NCBI GenBank assembly: GCA_938048185.1
Contig: CALIVT010000001.1
Coordinates: 124,001 to 188,000, forward strand
Direction: 5' to 3'
Length of the DNA: 64,000 nucleotides
DNA from: an uncultured Arenicella sp.
Lineage (GTDB): Bacteria; Pseudomonadota; Gammaproteobacteria; Arenicellales; Arenicellaceae
Shown here: positions 45,158 through 54,653 of the stretch, one piece after another
Layout: every line of letters begins with the position of its first letter
Position numbering within the stretch: the first letter of the stretch is position 1
Made by a program: the position numbers and the translations under genes
The notes under the pieces: model-generated
What the model was told of the DNA's origin: nothing
The model's input: only the letters and a program-made list of their open reading frames with translations
Database searches by the model: none

Positions 45158-46604
45158 TCCATTTAAAAGCTCGGCGTTTCGAATCACGCTGGTTTATGTC
45201 GTTCTGTTTGCCTTGTCGGTCTCCATAATTTTGGGGTTTGTATATTGGTCAACTATTATTTATAAAACGAACCAAACCGACCTTGAGATCGACGCCGAAA
45301 TAGAGGAAATCACCGGTGTCTATAACCGCAAGGGGTATCCGGGGTTGGTCTCCTTACTGTCGGACCGGGTGCAGCAGCGCCCGGGCGATTCTACTTTTTA
45401 TGTGCTTGCCGACTACCAGTTTCAGCCCTTCATCACCAATATGACGGGCTGGCCACGTATGGCCTTAGACCGCAAAGGAGGGTGGCTTGATTTTCCACTA
45501 TTAGATGGCCGTGAAACCGGTAAAGATCGGGAATTTGTGGTGCGCGCGCGCGCTGTGCTCTTAGATAATCGTTACAACCTATTGGTTGGACAAAGCATGA
45601 AAGACCTCACCACGCTCAAGACCTTGGTGGGGCGTGCGTTAATATGGGGTTTGTGTCTCACTTTGGTGCTGGGCATTATTGGTGGCTTGATGATGAGACG
45701 CACTCTCAGCAGTCGGTTAGGTGCAATCAATCAGACTAGCCGCCGCATCATGCAAGGTGATTTGCGTCGACGCATTAGCACCCGTGGCACCGGCGATGAG
45801 TTTGATGAATTAGCAACCAACCTCAACGGTATGCTGGACCAAATTGAACACGGTATGGAGGGCGTTCGACGTGTGTCCGATAATATCGCACACGATCTAA
45901 AAACGCCGTTAGCGCGCCTAAAAAACCGAGTTGAAGAATTAAAGTTTCAAGTGGCTGGGCGTGAACAGGAAGAAGCCGCTATCGATCAAATATTAAACGA
46001 AGCGGATGGTTTGTTAGCTACTTTTAACGCGTTGTTGCGAATTGCCCGAATAGAATACAGCGAGCAACGCAAAGGTTTTAAAAACATTGATGTGAACTCG
46101 ATTTTATACGACTTGCTGGATCTATATGAGCCTCTTATCGAGGAAAAAGGCCAGCAACTTAACGTGCAAATTAACGACAAAATTGAGGTGTCGGCTGATC
46201 GCGATATGCTCTTTCAGGCCTTTGCGAATCTGCTTGACAACGCTATTAAGTACACGCCTTCGCAGGGCATCATCTCGATTGTTTCGGTTCGTGATGGAGA
46301 CAACTGGCGAGTTGAGATTACCGATAACGGGCCGGGCATTCCTGACAGTGAGCACGAAAAAGTAGTGCAGCGTTTTTATCGCCTAGATCAGAGCCGCACT
46401 ACGCCGGGCAGTGGTCTTGGTCTCGCTTTAGTATTTGCGGTGCTAAAACTCCACAAATTGAACTTGATGTTCAGTGATAATAGCCCCGGCTTGAAAGTAT
46501 GCGTCACCAACACAGGTCGGACGTCGGAGAGTGAGGCGCGCACTAAGCCAAGCTCTAAACCCGCGTTAACGCCCAGTTTGGTCGGCGCGTCTACCGCGAG
46601 TTAG
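45144..46604 (+). CDS. Sensor histidine kinase of the Deg-linked two-component system
   Basis: 486 residues. TM segments at about 12-33 and 165-185 frame a periplasmic domain of about 130 residues. A HAMP linker (LGAINQTSRRIMQGDLRRRI), phospho-accepting His250 (VSDNIAHDLKTPLARL) and the ATPase motifs LLDNAIKYTP, DNGPGIPD and GSGLGLALV follow. A serine-rich tail ends it. The last bases overlap the tail end of the convergent BPSL0067-like gene by 14 bases. The signal sensed is unknown; envelope damage is a reasonable guess because of the protease in front. Confidence 0.9.
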   Translation: MNQISPFKSSAFRITLVYVVLFALSVSIILGFVYWSTIIYKTNQTDLEIDAEIEEITGVYNRKGYPGLVSLLSDRVQQRPGDSTFYVLADYQFQPFITNMTGWPRMALDRKGGWLDFPLLDGRETGKDREFVVRARAVLLDNRYNLLVGQSMKDLTTLKTLVGRALIWGLCLTLVLGIIGGLMMRRTLSSRLGAINQTSRRIMQGDLRRRISTRGTGDEFDELATNLNGMLDQIEHGMEGVRRVSDNIAHDLKTPLARLKNRVEELKFQVAGREQEEAAIDQILNEADGLLATFNALLRIARIEYSEQRKGFKNIDVNSILYDLLDLYEPLIEEKGQQLNVQINDKIEVSADRDMLFQAFANLLDNAIKYTPSQGIISIVSVRDGDNWRVEITDNGPGIPDSEHEKVVQRFYRLDQSRTTPGSGLGLALVFAVLKLHKLNLMFSDNSPGLKVCVTNTGRTSESEARTKPSSKPALTPSLVGASTAS

Positions 46605-47154
46605 TCGCTAAACGCACGACACGATAAGCTTGCGCTGTATTGCCGGGGTCTGCCCCATCGCGTCTAACTCTAATTAAGCGTTTATGCACTGGCTTGCCGC
46701 GCCATTGATCCCATACCCAAATGCCCGAGGCGTCCTGCTCGATATAAATTGCTGCGTGGTAGCCGTGTTTGCTCGGGTAGCGTTGGCCTTTGAATGTGGC
46801 AATAATGGTGCCTGGCGGAAGATCAGTGCCGAGAACCTTCTCGGCGGGTCTCCAGGTTTCGGTCAGCGGCGCAGAAGTGCAATGCTTAATCAATGATACG
46901 CAATGTCCGTCACCGATTTTGCGCCCGGCGAATTTTTCAGCATTGTGACACACCAGTTCAGGCATCGCAGCACGCGTCAGTGTTGGTGATGAGTCGCTTT
47001 GATGCGTAGGGTGTTGCTTTTTGTGATGCTTCTTAGGCGGCCATTGTTGCGGGTCATTTGTGCTGACGCAGGCCGTCAAAAAACCTAATACGAGCAATGT
47101 AAGTATTGGTTTTGCTGGTTGAAATTCAAAGGTTTGAGTTTGTTTTTTTTTCAC
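46591..47154 (-). CDS. BPSL0067-like predicted lipoprotein (NlpC/P60-like fold)
   Basis: 187 residues. A lipobox LTAC with Cys29 follows a basic N-terminus. The mature domain has KIGDGHCVSLIKHCT, GTIIATFKGQRYPSKHGYHA and IWVWDQWRGKPVHKRLIRV, the BPSL0067-family pattern with conserved Cys, His and Asp-Gln-Trp positions, similar to amidase/NlpC-like enzymes. Peptidase or amidase activity on peptidoglycan is plausible but not shown. It is divergent from the third response regulator, 82 bases away, and convergent with the Deg-linked kinase. Confidence 0.75.
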   Translation of the reverse strand: MKKKQTQTFEFQPAKPILTLLVLGFLTACVSTNDPQQWPPKKHHKKQHPTHQSDSSPTLTRAAMPELVCHNAEKFAGRKIGDGHCVSLIKHCTSAPLTETWRPAEKVLGTDLPPGTIIATFKGQRYPSKHGYHAAIYIEQDASGIWVWDQWRGKPVHKRLIRVRRDGADPGNTAQAYRVVRLATNSR

Positions 47155-47236
47155 ACCGTGATCACCGTGACTTACCTAAACTTGCCGCATGAGTTGAGGA
47201 AACAATCACAGAATTATAGAGAACTGTCCAACTACC

Positions 47237-47926
47237 ATGACCAATAATACCCGCGTTTTAATAATTGAAGATCATAAAGACATAGCTGAAATGTTGTATG
47301 ACTACTTCGAACGGCGTGACTATGAGCTTGACTACGCCAGTGATGGCAGAATGGGGTTTAACCTCGCGAGCCAAAATGATTACGACGTTATCTTGCTGGA
47401 TTTAATGTTGCCGGAGATGGATGGTATCGACGTATGCCGTAAACTGCGGGAAGAGTCTAAAATCTATACGCCAATATTGATGTTGACCGCGCGCGACACC
47501 TTGGAAGATAAAGTAAAGGGTTTGGATGTCGGTGCCGACGACTATTTAGTCAAACCATTTGAAATATTAGAGCTTGAAGCACGCATTAAAGCGTTGCTGC
47601 GCCGTAAGGGGCAAATTTCTCAACAAGAAATACTAAGTGTTGGTGATTTAGAATTAGACACCGGCACTCTAGAAGTAAAGCGTTCAGATCAGCAAATTTA
47701 TTTGTCGCCGATTGGCCTAAAAATTCTGACCATACTGATGAAAGAATCGCCTAAAGTCGTGAGTCGCAATCAGCTTGAGCACGAGATTTGGGGCGATATA
47801 CTTCCTGACAGCGATACGCTAAGAAGTCACATGTATAACTTGCGTAAACAAATCGATAAGCCATTTGAACAGCCTTTGTTGCAAACCATTCAGTCACGGG
47901 GTTATCGTATTGGCGATGCCGCCTGA
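47237..47926 (+). CDS. OmpR-family response regulator
   Basis: 229 residues. E11-D12 acidic pair, phospho-acceptor D55 (ILLDLMLPEMDG), and a winged helix ending in QSRGYRIGD. It is preceded by the divergent lipoprotein gene and followed, after 136 bases that may include the kinase leader, by a histidine kinase. That is a wider spacing than in the other two systems in the window. Confidence 0.9.
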   Translation: MTNNTRVLIIEDHKDIAEMLYDYFERRDYELDYASDGRMGFNLASQNDYDVILLDLMLPEMDGIDVCRKLREESKIYTPILMLTARDTLEDKVKGLDVGADDYLVKPFEILELEARIKALLRRKGQISQQEILSVGDLELDTGTLEVKRSDQQIYLSPIGLKILTILMKESPKVVSRNQLEHEIWGDILPDSDTLRSHMYNLRKQIDKPFEQPLLQTIQSRGYRIGDAA

Positions 47927-48110
47927 AATTTCCAATCTGCCGATTGAGGTAACCGGTCGGCAGTCTAGTATCGCGAAACTGCCGTTTGACTGATACCGTC
48001 TGTCGTTGAAATAATCACGCAGAAATGTAACGAGGTAGCGATGAGTCAGCGGCAAGCCGGAATTGGCTCGAAACGCCAAAAACGATAACAATAATGATAA
48101 TAACGTCGCG

Positions 48111-49439
48111 ATGAAACGAAACCACGAATTTGGTCAATCTACGATACGCAATAAGCTGAGTCGTAAGATGACCTTGCAGGCGTGTTTAATTGGTCTGGTC
48201 GCGGTATTGAGTATCGGCTTTGCCAGTGTCGTGATTGAACAGTTTTTAGTGCGCGAGGCGCTTACTGGTGAAGCGATTCACTTTTGGTCTAGCTATGAAA
48301 AAGATGCGAATTTCCCGCCGCCGAACACGGACAACTTAAAAGGCTATCTGGTTCAGTCCGGTTCCTACGAGGGCTTGCCGCGCAACCTTCAAGGCCATGG
48401 CTTAGGCTTTCAGAAAATGCATGGGCAGACTGCGCATTCATTGATGTACACCAGTGAGAAGAATGGCGAGCGACTTTATCTATTATTTGACGGTGAAAGC
48501 GTCCTGCGACTGGCGTTATTCTTCGGTATATTCCCATTAACGATCGTATTGTTATTGGTTTACATCACTGCTTGGTGGGTTTACCGAGAATCCAACTATC
48601 TATTAAGCCCAATTGTGTGGTTGGCCAATAAATTTGATCGTTTCGACCCCGCGCACGCCAGTGCGAGCCTTGAAGACTTGTCTGACATTCCGGGTGATGT
48701 TGATTGGGAGGTCGAAAAACTAGTGACGTCGTTCTCATCGTATTCAAGGCGAATTAAGCGCTTTGTAGAACGCGAGAGGGCGTTTACTCGCGATGCCAGT
48801 CATGAGTTTAGGACGCCATTGACCGTGATAAAAATGGCGAGTGATTTGTTGTTGGCGGAACAAGATCTAGACGACTATTCAAAGAAATACGTTACGCGTA
48901 TTAAAGGCTCAGCCCAAGATATGGAAGAGCTAATAGATGCATTTCTAATATTGGCGCGCGAAACGGATAAAGAGTTTGTCGATGAGTACACCGTTATCGC
49001 CGATGTGGTGGAGCGAGAAATACGCAGTGCCGAAATGTATTTACAGGGTAAACCGGTCAGTATCGAAATTGATGAACAGTATCCGCTAGAGCTTCATACA
49101 GCCAGAAAAGTTGTGGCGATTGTGTTGGGCAACTTGATTCGAAACGCGATTTTGTACACTAATGAAGGCTCGGTGACGATCACAATAAAAGAGCACTCGG
49201 TGATCATTAAGGACACCGGTATTGGTATGACTGAAGACCAGACCAAAAAAATATTTCAGCCGTACTATCGCGCCAAGCAAGACGGTAAAACAGACCGCAA
49301 AGGCTATGGGGTTGGTTTAACCATTGTTAAGCGGTTATCGAACCGATTCAATTGGGTTGTTGATGTCGACAGTGACGTTAATGTGGGTACGACGATTGAG
49401 GTGATTTTCGAAGAAGCGAAGCGGTTAATCAAGGACTAA
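48111..49439 (+). CDS. Sensor histidine kinase
   Basis: 442 residues from ATG 48111; a TTG at 48063 in the same frame would add 16 asparagine-rich residues. TM segments at about 25-45 and 135-158 frame a short periplasmic loop of about 90 residues. The phospho-accepting His231 is in RDASHEFRTPLTVIK, and the ATPase domain has NLIRNAILYT, DTGIGM and GYGVGLTIVKRL. Partner of the adjacent regulator. The dense Asn region before it is probably non-coding. Confidence 0.88.
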   Translation: MKRNHEFGQSTIRNKLSRKMTLQACLIGLVAVLSIGFASVVIEQFLVREALTGEAIHFWSSYEKDANFPPPNTDNLKGYLVQSGSYEGLPRNLQGHGLGFQKMHGQTAHSLMYTSEKNGERLYLLFDGESVLRLALFFGIFPLTIVLLLVYITAWWVYRESNYLLSPIVWLANKFDRFDPAHASASLEDLSDIPGDVDWEVEKLVTSFSSYSRRIKRFVERERAFTRDASHEFRTPLTVIKMASDLLLAEQDLDDYSKKYVTRIKGSAQDMEELIDAFLILARETDKEFVDEYTVIADVVEREIRSAEMYLQGKPVSIEIDEQYPLELHTARKVVAIVLGNLIRNAILYTNEGSVTITIKEHSVIIKDTGIGMTEDQTKKIFQPYYRAKQDGKTDRKGYGVGLTIVKRLSNRFNWVVDVDSDVNVGTTIEVIFEEAKRLIKD

Positions 49440-49593
49440 GTAGTGGCGTTGGCTTAGCCACGAAAAGCGGACTAAGCGAGAAAATACCTTAAAAACACTG
49501 GTAAAGCCAAAAGGCCAAGAGCATAATTCGCAACGTAGCTAACCAGAGTAAAAACTTTTTTAGCGCGCGGTGTTTCAGCCGTGACCGGTAATC

Positions 49594-50136
49594 ATGAGTG
49601 AGCCCGAATACGCACTACGGCCAAATAAAACGCAGATTAAGCGTGAAATTAAGGTTTTAAACCAACTTGGCAAAGAACTAATCGATCTGCCCGATTCGTC
49701 CCTGAAAAAGGTACCGTTAAGCGACACCATGCGCCAGGCGATAAAGGATGGTCAGCGCTTTCGACGCGGGGCTCTACAGCGTCAACTCCGGCGCATTGCA
49801 AGCTTGATGCAGCACGAAGACATCGACGCAATTCAGCTCGAGTTAACGCGTCAGAAACAACCAAGCAAACAACAAACCGCGGAACTTCATCAGCTAGAGC
49901 AATGGCGTGATCGCTTGATTGGTGGTGACGAGAAGTTACTAACTGAATTGATTGATCAATTTCCAGTCATTGACCGACAGCATATTCGGCAACTGGTGCG
50001 CAACGCTGGCATAGAACAAAAGCGTGAAAAACCGCCTAAGTCTGCACGACTACTATTCAAATACCTCTCTGAGATAAAGCGTACCACGCCGCATGTCAAT
50101 GAGAATGATGAACCTCAATCAAACCCGCTTGATTAA
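49594..50136 (+). CDS. darP: Ribosome biogenesis factor DarP (YjgA, DUF615)
   Basis: 180 residues, helical and basic. The family opening KTQIKREIKVLNQLGKELIDL and the C-terminal IRQLVRNA plus RLLFKYLSEI match YjgA/DarP. It binds late 50S precursors and helps peptidyl-transferase centre maturation. Start at ATG 49594; the upstream gap of 154 bases is A-rich and hairpin-poor. Confidence 0.9.
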   Translation: MSEPEYALRPNKTQIKREIKVLNQLGKELIDLPDSSLKKVPLSDTMRQAIKDGQRFRRGALQRQLRRIASLMQHEDIDAIQLELTRQKQPSKQQTAELHQLEQWRDRLIGGDEKLLTELIDQFPVIDRQHIRQLVRNAGIEQKREKPPKSARLLFKYLSEIKRTTPHVNENDEPQSNPLD

Positions 50137-50192
50137 ACCAGATCATTCATAACGTACCTTTTCACCTAACCTTCGCCTAAAAAACCACTCTC

Positions 50193-51389
50193 ATGTTTGA
50201 GCAATTAAAGACACTTCCCGCCGATCCAATTCTTGGTCTCAATCAAACTTTTTTGCAGGACCCAAACCCAAGTAAGATAAATTTATCCGTGGGTGTTTAT
50301 CAAAACGCCGAGGGCTTGACACCCATTTTTAGCGCGGTTAAAAAAGCCGAACAAGAGTTAATCGACGCGCAAACCACCAAAAGTTACGCGCCGCAAGCCG
50401 GTGCCCCTGATTTCATTGAATTCGCGACTAAATTGTTGCTTGGTGATGCCATAACCCAAGCGCTGGGTGAGCGCGCGGCAACCGTTATGACGCCTGGTGG
50501 TTGTGGTGCGTTGCGAATGGGCGCTGAATTGCTTAAGCAATCTAAACCCAGTGCAACTCTCTGGGTCAGTGACCCCACATGGGCCAACCATTACCCCTTA
50601 CTTGAAAGCGCGGGCCTAACGCTTAAACGCTATACCTATTACAGCTCCGAAACACACGGTGTTGATTTTGACGGAATGTTGGAATCGTTGAGTCAAATTC
50701 CTGAGGGTGACGTCGTGCTGTTGCATGGTTGTTGTCATAACCCAACCGGTGCGGATTTAAGCCAGGCGCAATGGGACCAAGTTATTACGCTTTTGGGTGA
50801 ACGCAATTTGCTGCCTTTTATTGATACGGCGTATCAAGGCTTTGGTGATGGTTTAGAACAGGATGCCTATGGCCTGCGTCAAGCAGCCACTAAGCTGCCT
50901 GAAGTACTGATTGCCAGTTCATGCTCAAAAAATTTCGGTTTATATCGAGAGCGCGTTGGAGCGGTAACGGTGGTTACCCAAACTGAGGCACAAACCGGTG
51001 CCGCCAAGTCACATATTTTGTCGGCTGCGCGCAGAAGCTACAGCATGTCGCCGTATCATGGTGGCGGTATCGTTGGTCATTTGCTGGGTAGAGAAAACCT
51101 GCGCGCGGAATGGCAAGCCGAGCTTGAAAACGTGCGCAAACGGATGAATAAATTACGCCACGGCCTAGCCACTGGTTTGAACGATGCGCAATCGAAGATC
51201 GACTTTAGTTTTGTCGCAGACAGCAAGGGCATGTTTTGCTACTTAGGTATTCCCACCCAAGACGTTTTAACCTTACGCTCTGAGTACGGTCTCTATTTGT
51301 TGGAAAGCACGCGCTTTAACGTTGCGGGCTTATCAGAGAAAAATTTACCTGTTATCGTTGAGCGTGTGGCTGAGGTGATCACTCGTTAA
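50193..51389 (+). CDS. Aromatic amino acid aminotransferase (class I, PLP-dependent)
   Basis: 398 residues, the size of TyrB/AspC. The PLP lysine is in ASSCSKNFGLYRERVG (Lys246), with CHNPTGADL, DPTWANHY and a C-terminal STRFNVAGL holding a substrate Arg. It is not possible to tell aspartate from aromatic specificity by eye, but the neighbouring NSS transporter and DAHP synthase support an aromatic substrate. TyrB-like. Confidence 0.88.
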   Translation: MFEQLKTLPADPILGLNQTFLQDPNPSKINLSVGVYQNAEGLTPIFSAVKKAEQELIDAQTTKSYAPQAGAPDFIEFATKLLLGDAITQALGERAATVMTPGGCGALRMGAELLKQSKPSATLWVSDPTWANHYPLLESAGLTLKRYTYYSSETHGVDFDGMLESLSQIPEGDVVLLHGCCHNPTGADLSQAQWDQVITLLGERNLLPFIDTAYQGFGDGLEQDAYGLRQAATKLPEVLIASSCSKNFGLYRERVGAVTVVTQTEAQTGAAKSHILSAARRSYSMSPYHGGGIVGHLLGRENLRAEWQAELENVRKRMNKLRHGLATGLNDAQSKIDFSFVADSKGMFCYLGIPTQDVLTLRSEYGLYLLESTRFNVAGLSEKNLPVIVERVAEVITR

Positions 51390-51518
51390 TCTGCGCGAGA
51401 TTACTATCCAATGTTTATACAGGCGAGCGCCGAGGCGTTAGATGTACCCGGTGTCTTGCGCGGCTTGATGTTTTAACTAAACGAATATAATAAGAAATTT
51501 GAGGAGAAGATAAGGTAG

Positions 51519-52868
51519 ATGGCATCCAGAGGCGAGTTTAGTTCACGTACCGCATTTATATTAGCGGCTTCCGGTTCGGCCATTGGCTTGGGCAATATTT
51601 GGGGTTTTCCAATCAAGGTCGCGTCTAATGGTGGCGGGGCTTTCGTGTTTACCTACATCATTCTTACCTTCTTACTGGCTTATCCTATCTTGATGGCTGA
51701 GTTGGTTATTGGCCGACACGCTAAAGCAGATACAGTTAAGTCAATGGCGAAGATAAGCAGCGATAAAACGCGTTGGCTTGGAATGTCGACGGGCTATTGG
51801 GGCATGCTCACCGCCAGCTTGATCCTTAGCTTTTACGCCATTATTGCTGGCTGGATGGTCGCGCACGCACTTGGTTCATTGTTATCTGTCGCGGGCGTGA
51901 GTGAGTCATGGTTTGTATCCGATTCGTTGGCGCGCAGCGCGGTTTTTTGCGTCATATTCTTTGTGTTGACGATCAGTGTTGTGGCGAACGGGGTGTCCAG
52001 TGGTATAGAAAAATGGTCGACTCGCCTGATGCCAATTTTGATCCTAATCATCGTTTTATTAATTATCTACATTGCGACCTTACCGGGCGCTGCCGAGGGT
52101 TGGAAGGTATATCTGCAACCTGATTTTTCTAAGGTAACAGACCCGAGTCTGGTGCTCGATGCTTTGAGTCAAGCGTTCTTCTCGCTGTCACTTGGAGTTG
52201 GCACGATGATGGTTTATGGCTCATATATTTCCAAGTCAGAGAACTTACCCAGACTCGGCGCGGCGGTCGCGGCCATGGATATTGGTATTGCAGTACTGGC
52301 GGGAATGCTCGTGATACCAGCGATTTACGTCGCACAACATAACGGCGTCGTTATTTATGATGACGCCGGCAATTTGATTGAAAGTACGGGCCTAATTTTC
52401 AATGTATTGCCTGCTTTGTTCAACACCATGGGTGCCGCAGGTGGAATTGTGTCCATTCTATTTTTCGTATTAATGAGTATCGCCGCACTGACGTCCTCAA
52501 TTTCAATGCTTGAGGTGCCGGTAGCCTACGCGACCGATAGCCACGATGTACCACGCGCAAAGGCGGCCTGGTTAGTCGGCATTGCGATTTTAGTCTTCAG
52601 TATTCTGTTGGTGCTGAACATGTCTTGGTTGTTCGGCAAGGTGGTTAACTTTGCGACAGAATTTAGCGAGCCGTTGATCGGCATTCTATTTTGCTTCTTT
52701 GTGGGCTGGGTTTGGCGGCGTGATCAGTTGCTTGGCGAGCTACAAGAGGGGAACCCGCAAATGCAGGAAACTCTATTTTGGAAGATATGGCCGAACTACG
52801 TTCGCTTTGTGTGTCCGGCCATCGTTCTAGCGCTGCTTATACGTAGTTCTGGCCTACTGAATTTCTAA
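51519..52868 (+). CDS. Sodium-dependent neurotransmitter-symporter (NSS) family transporter
   Basis: 449 residues with eleven to twelve TM segments. The NSS signature AASGSAIGLGNIWGFPIKV and GGGAFVFTYIILTFLLAYP opens the protein. Bacterial members carry amino acids, often tryptophan or tyrosine, in Na+ symport. It follows the aminotransferase by about 130 bases and its tail overlaps the convergent aroG gene by 32 bases. A C-terminal amphipathic region (RRDQLLGELQEGN) is present. Confidence 0.9.
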   Translation: MASRGEFSSRTAFILAASGSAIGLGNIWGFPIKVASNGGGAFVFTYIILTFLLAYPILMAELVIGRHAKADTVKSMAKISSDKTRWLGMSTGYWGMLTASLILSFYAIIAGWMVAHALGSLLSVAGVSESWFVSDSLARSAVFCVIFFVLTISVVANGVSSGIEKWSTRLMPILILIIVLLIIYIATLPGAAEGWKVYLQPDFSKVTDPSLVLDALSQAFFSLSLGVGTMMVYGSYISKSENLPRLGAAVAAMDIGIAVLAGMLVIPAIYVAQHNGVVIYDDAGNLIESTGLIFNVLPALFNTMGAAGGIVSILFFVLMSIAALTSSISMLEVPVAYATDSHDVPRAKAAWLVGIAILVFSILLVLNMSWLFGKVVNFATEFSEPLIGILFCFFVGWVWRRDQLLGELQEGNPQMQETLFWKIWPNYVRFVCPAIVLALLIRSSGLLNF

Positions 52869-53910
52869 AAGTATTTAGTTTTCTCGCCAGCTGTCGCAAC
52901 GCTGATTCCGTTGTTTCCCAGTCGATACAGCCGTCTGTGATTGATTTACCGTACTCGAGTTCGGACTTGTCACTAGTCAGCGCTTGATTGCCGGCCTTTA
53001 AATGACTCTCGAGCATCACACCGATGATGCTTTGGTTGCCCTCTAGAATTTGTTGCGCAATATTGTCTAATACCAACGGTTGTAGTTCGGGGTCTTTACT
53101 CGAGTTAGCGTGGCTGCAATCAACCATAATATTGACTGGCAAGTTTTTTGCTCTTAGCTCGCGTTCGGTGAGCCTCACATTGACTGAATCATAGTTCGGT
53201 TTGCCGCCACCGCCACGCAACACGATGTGCGAATATTGATTGCCGGAAGAGTGCACAATCGAGACCTTTCCGCTGTTATCAATACCAAGAAAGCTATGCC
53301 CCTTGCTCACTGATTGCAGCGCGTTGATGGCAACTTCCAAACCGCCATCAGTCCCGTTTTTAAAACCAATTGGTACCGATAAACCACTCGCCATCTCGCG
53401 ATGCGTTTGTGACTCTGTGGTACGTGCTCCAATCGCGGACCAACTAATGAGGTCTTGCATATACTGTGGCGAAATAGGGTCCAACGCTTCGTTTGCGATT
53501 GGCAGACCGAGTTCATTGATTTTCAACATCAATTCACGACCCAGTGACATGCCTTTCTCGATTTGAAAGCTGCCGTCGAGATATGGATCATTGATCAGGC
53601 CTTTCCAGCCGACCGTGGTGCGAGGTTTTTCGAAATACACTCGCATGACAATCAGTAGATCGTCTTTTAGCTCATCTGCGAGTTTAGTCAGACGTTCGGC
53701 GTATTCAATCGCCGCTTTAGTGTCGTGCACTGAGCATGGGCCCACCACCACGATAAGGCGATTGTCTTTACGATCTAAAATATTACGCAAAACTTGACGG
53801 CTGCGCTCTACGTGTTCGGTTATGGCTTCGTTGATCGGGTGTTGCTCCTTGAATTGCTGGGGCGTCACCAGCCGCTCAAGAGAGTTAATGTTGGTATTTT
53901 CGAGAGTCAT
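52837..53910 (-). CDS. aroG: 3-deoxy-7-phosphoheptulonate synthase, class I (AroFGH type)
   Basis: 357 residues. The family motifs GPCSVHD, EKPRTTVGWKGLINDP and VDCSHANSSKD are intact. It makes DAHP from PEP and erythrose 4-phosphate, the first step of aromatic synthesis. Class I enzymes are feedback-inhibited by Tyr, Phe or Trp; the isozyme cannot be told by eye. A palindrome lies 20 bases upstream of the start, so the gene is likely regulated. Confidence 0.95.
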   Translation of the reverse strand: MTLENTNINSLERLVTPQQFKEQHPINEAITEHVERSRQVLRNILDRKDNRLIVVVGPCSVHDTKAAIEYAERLTKLADELKDDLLIVMRVYFEKPRTTVGWKGLINDPYLDGSFQIEKGMSLGRELMLKINELGLPIANEALDPISPQYMQDLISWSAIGARTTESQTHREMASGLSVPIGFKNGTDGGLEVAINALQSVSKGHSFLGIDNSGKVSIVHSSGNQYSHIVLRGGGGKPNYDSVNVRLTERELRAKNLPVNIMVDCSHANSSKDPELQPLVLDNIAQQILEGNQSIIGVMLESHLKAGNQALTSDKSELEYGKSITDGCIDWETTESALRQLARKLNTFRNSVGQNYV

Positions 53911-53929
53911 GGAACTGCTGTAATGGTTT

Positions 53930-53955
53930 ATGTTTAACTGTGCTTATTTAAACAT
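53930..53955 (-). promoter_or_regulatory. Palindrome upstream of aroG, candidate operator
   Basis: Perfect 8-bp inverted repeat ATGTTTAA-N10-TTAAACAT, beginning 20 bases before the aroG start. It has the size of a homodimeric repressor site. The spacing does not match the classical TyrR box (TGTAAA-N6-TTTACA). Confidence 0.5.
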
Positions 53956-54060
53956 ACATAAGCCAGTGATGGCACCGCCAAGCGGACCAAATTGCAAACA
54001 ACAACGTCATTGTGCTTTATTTTCTGAAAAACGTTTTAGCGCGGTTCAGGTGGTTCTCGA

Positions 54061-54624
54061 TCAGGTGCTTTTTGAACGGCTTACCTGCACTAGAACGGTC
54101 ATTGCAATTGCCCACGTCACGCCCAATGCGCAGCTAATAAGCAGGCTGTCGCCTTGATACGCTAAGGCACCAAGCTTAACGCCGGCTAAGTAAGAGAGTG
54201 GCGCGCAAATTAATCCTGCGACGGCTGGCAGTAGGGGGTGTAAATTGAGCCATGCTAGGGAATGATTAATCGTCAGTGCGAAGCCGACCCAAAGTATCAA
54301 AATCCACGCGGGAGCAAGCGCTGCAACAGGTGCGGGTGTCGCATAAGAAATTAGGCCGAGTTGAATCCACGCGCTATCGATTACCAGCCCTAGAGCCAAG
54401 GCCGTAGCGATCAATGCAACATCGCTAGGGTGGCGATGTTTGGACTGTAATTGAAAGACAGCGAGTGCTCCGCAAGCCGCAATTGCTGGCCACAGCAAGC
54501 CTTTTGCCGCGCCCAGCGCACAGGCGAACCACGTAATTTGAAACAAGACAGCGTTGATAATAACGGGCCCGCTTGCGAGCTTTTTAACGGACTGGACGCT
54601 ACCAGTTGAGTGAGGTTTTTGCAT
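54061..54624 (-). CDS. DUF2878 domain membrane protein
   Basis: Start set at ATG 54624 (a TTG seven codons upstream is in frame). 187 residues with about five to six TM segments (VIINAVLFQITWFACALGA opens the domain; WILILWVGFALTINHSL and LIDSAWIQLGLIS-like stretches follow). DUF2878 proteins of unknown function commonly sit beside cyclopropane-fatty-acid-synthase-like and DUF1365 genes. It lies 29 bases after the cfa-like stop as the last gene of that operon in view. Confidence 0.82.
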   Translation of the reverse strand: MQKPHSTGSVQSVKKLASGPVIINAVLFQITWFACALGAAKGLLWPAIAACGALAVFQLQSKHRHPSDVALIATALALGLVIDSAWIQLGLISYATPAPVAALAPAWILILWVGFALTINHSLAWLNLHPLLPAVAGLICAPLSYLAGVKLGALAYQGDSLLISCALGVTWAIAMTVLVQVSRSKST

Positions 54625-54653
54625 GGTGATGGTGGCTCTGAGCAATGAAGGTT

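Noticed and set aside
53930-53955. TyrR box before aroG
   Set aside because: Arm sequence and 10-base spacer do not fit the TGTAAA-N6-TTTACA consensus.
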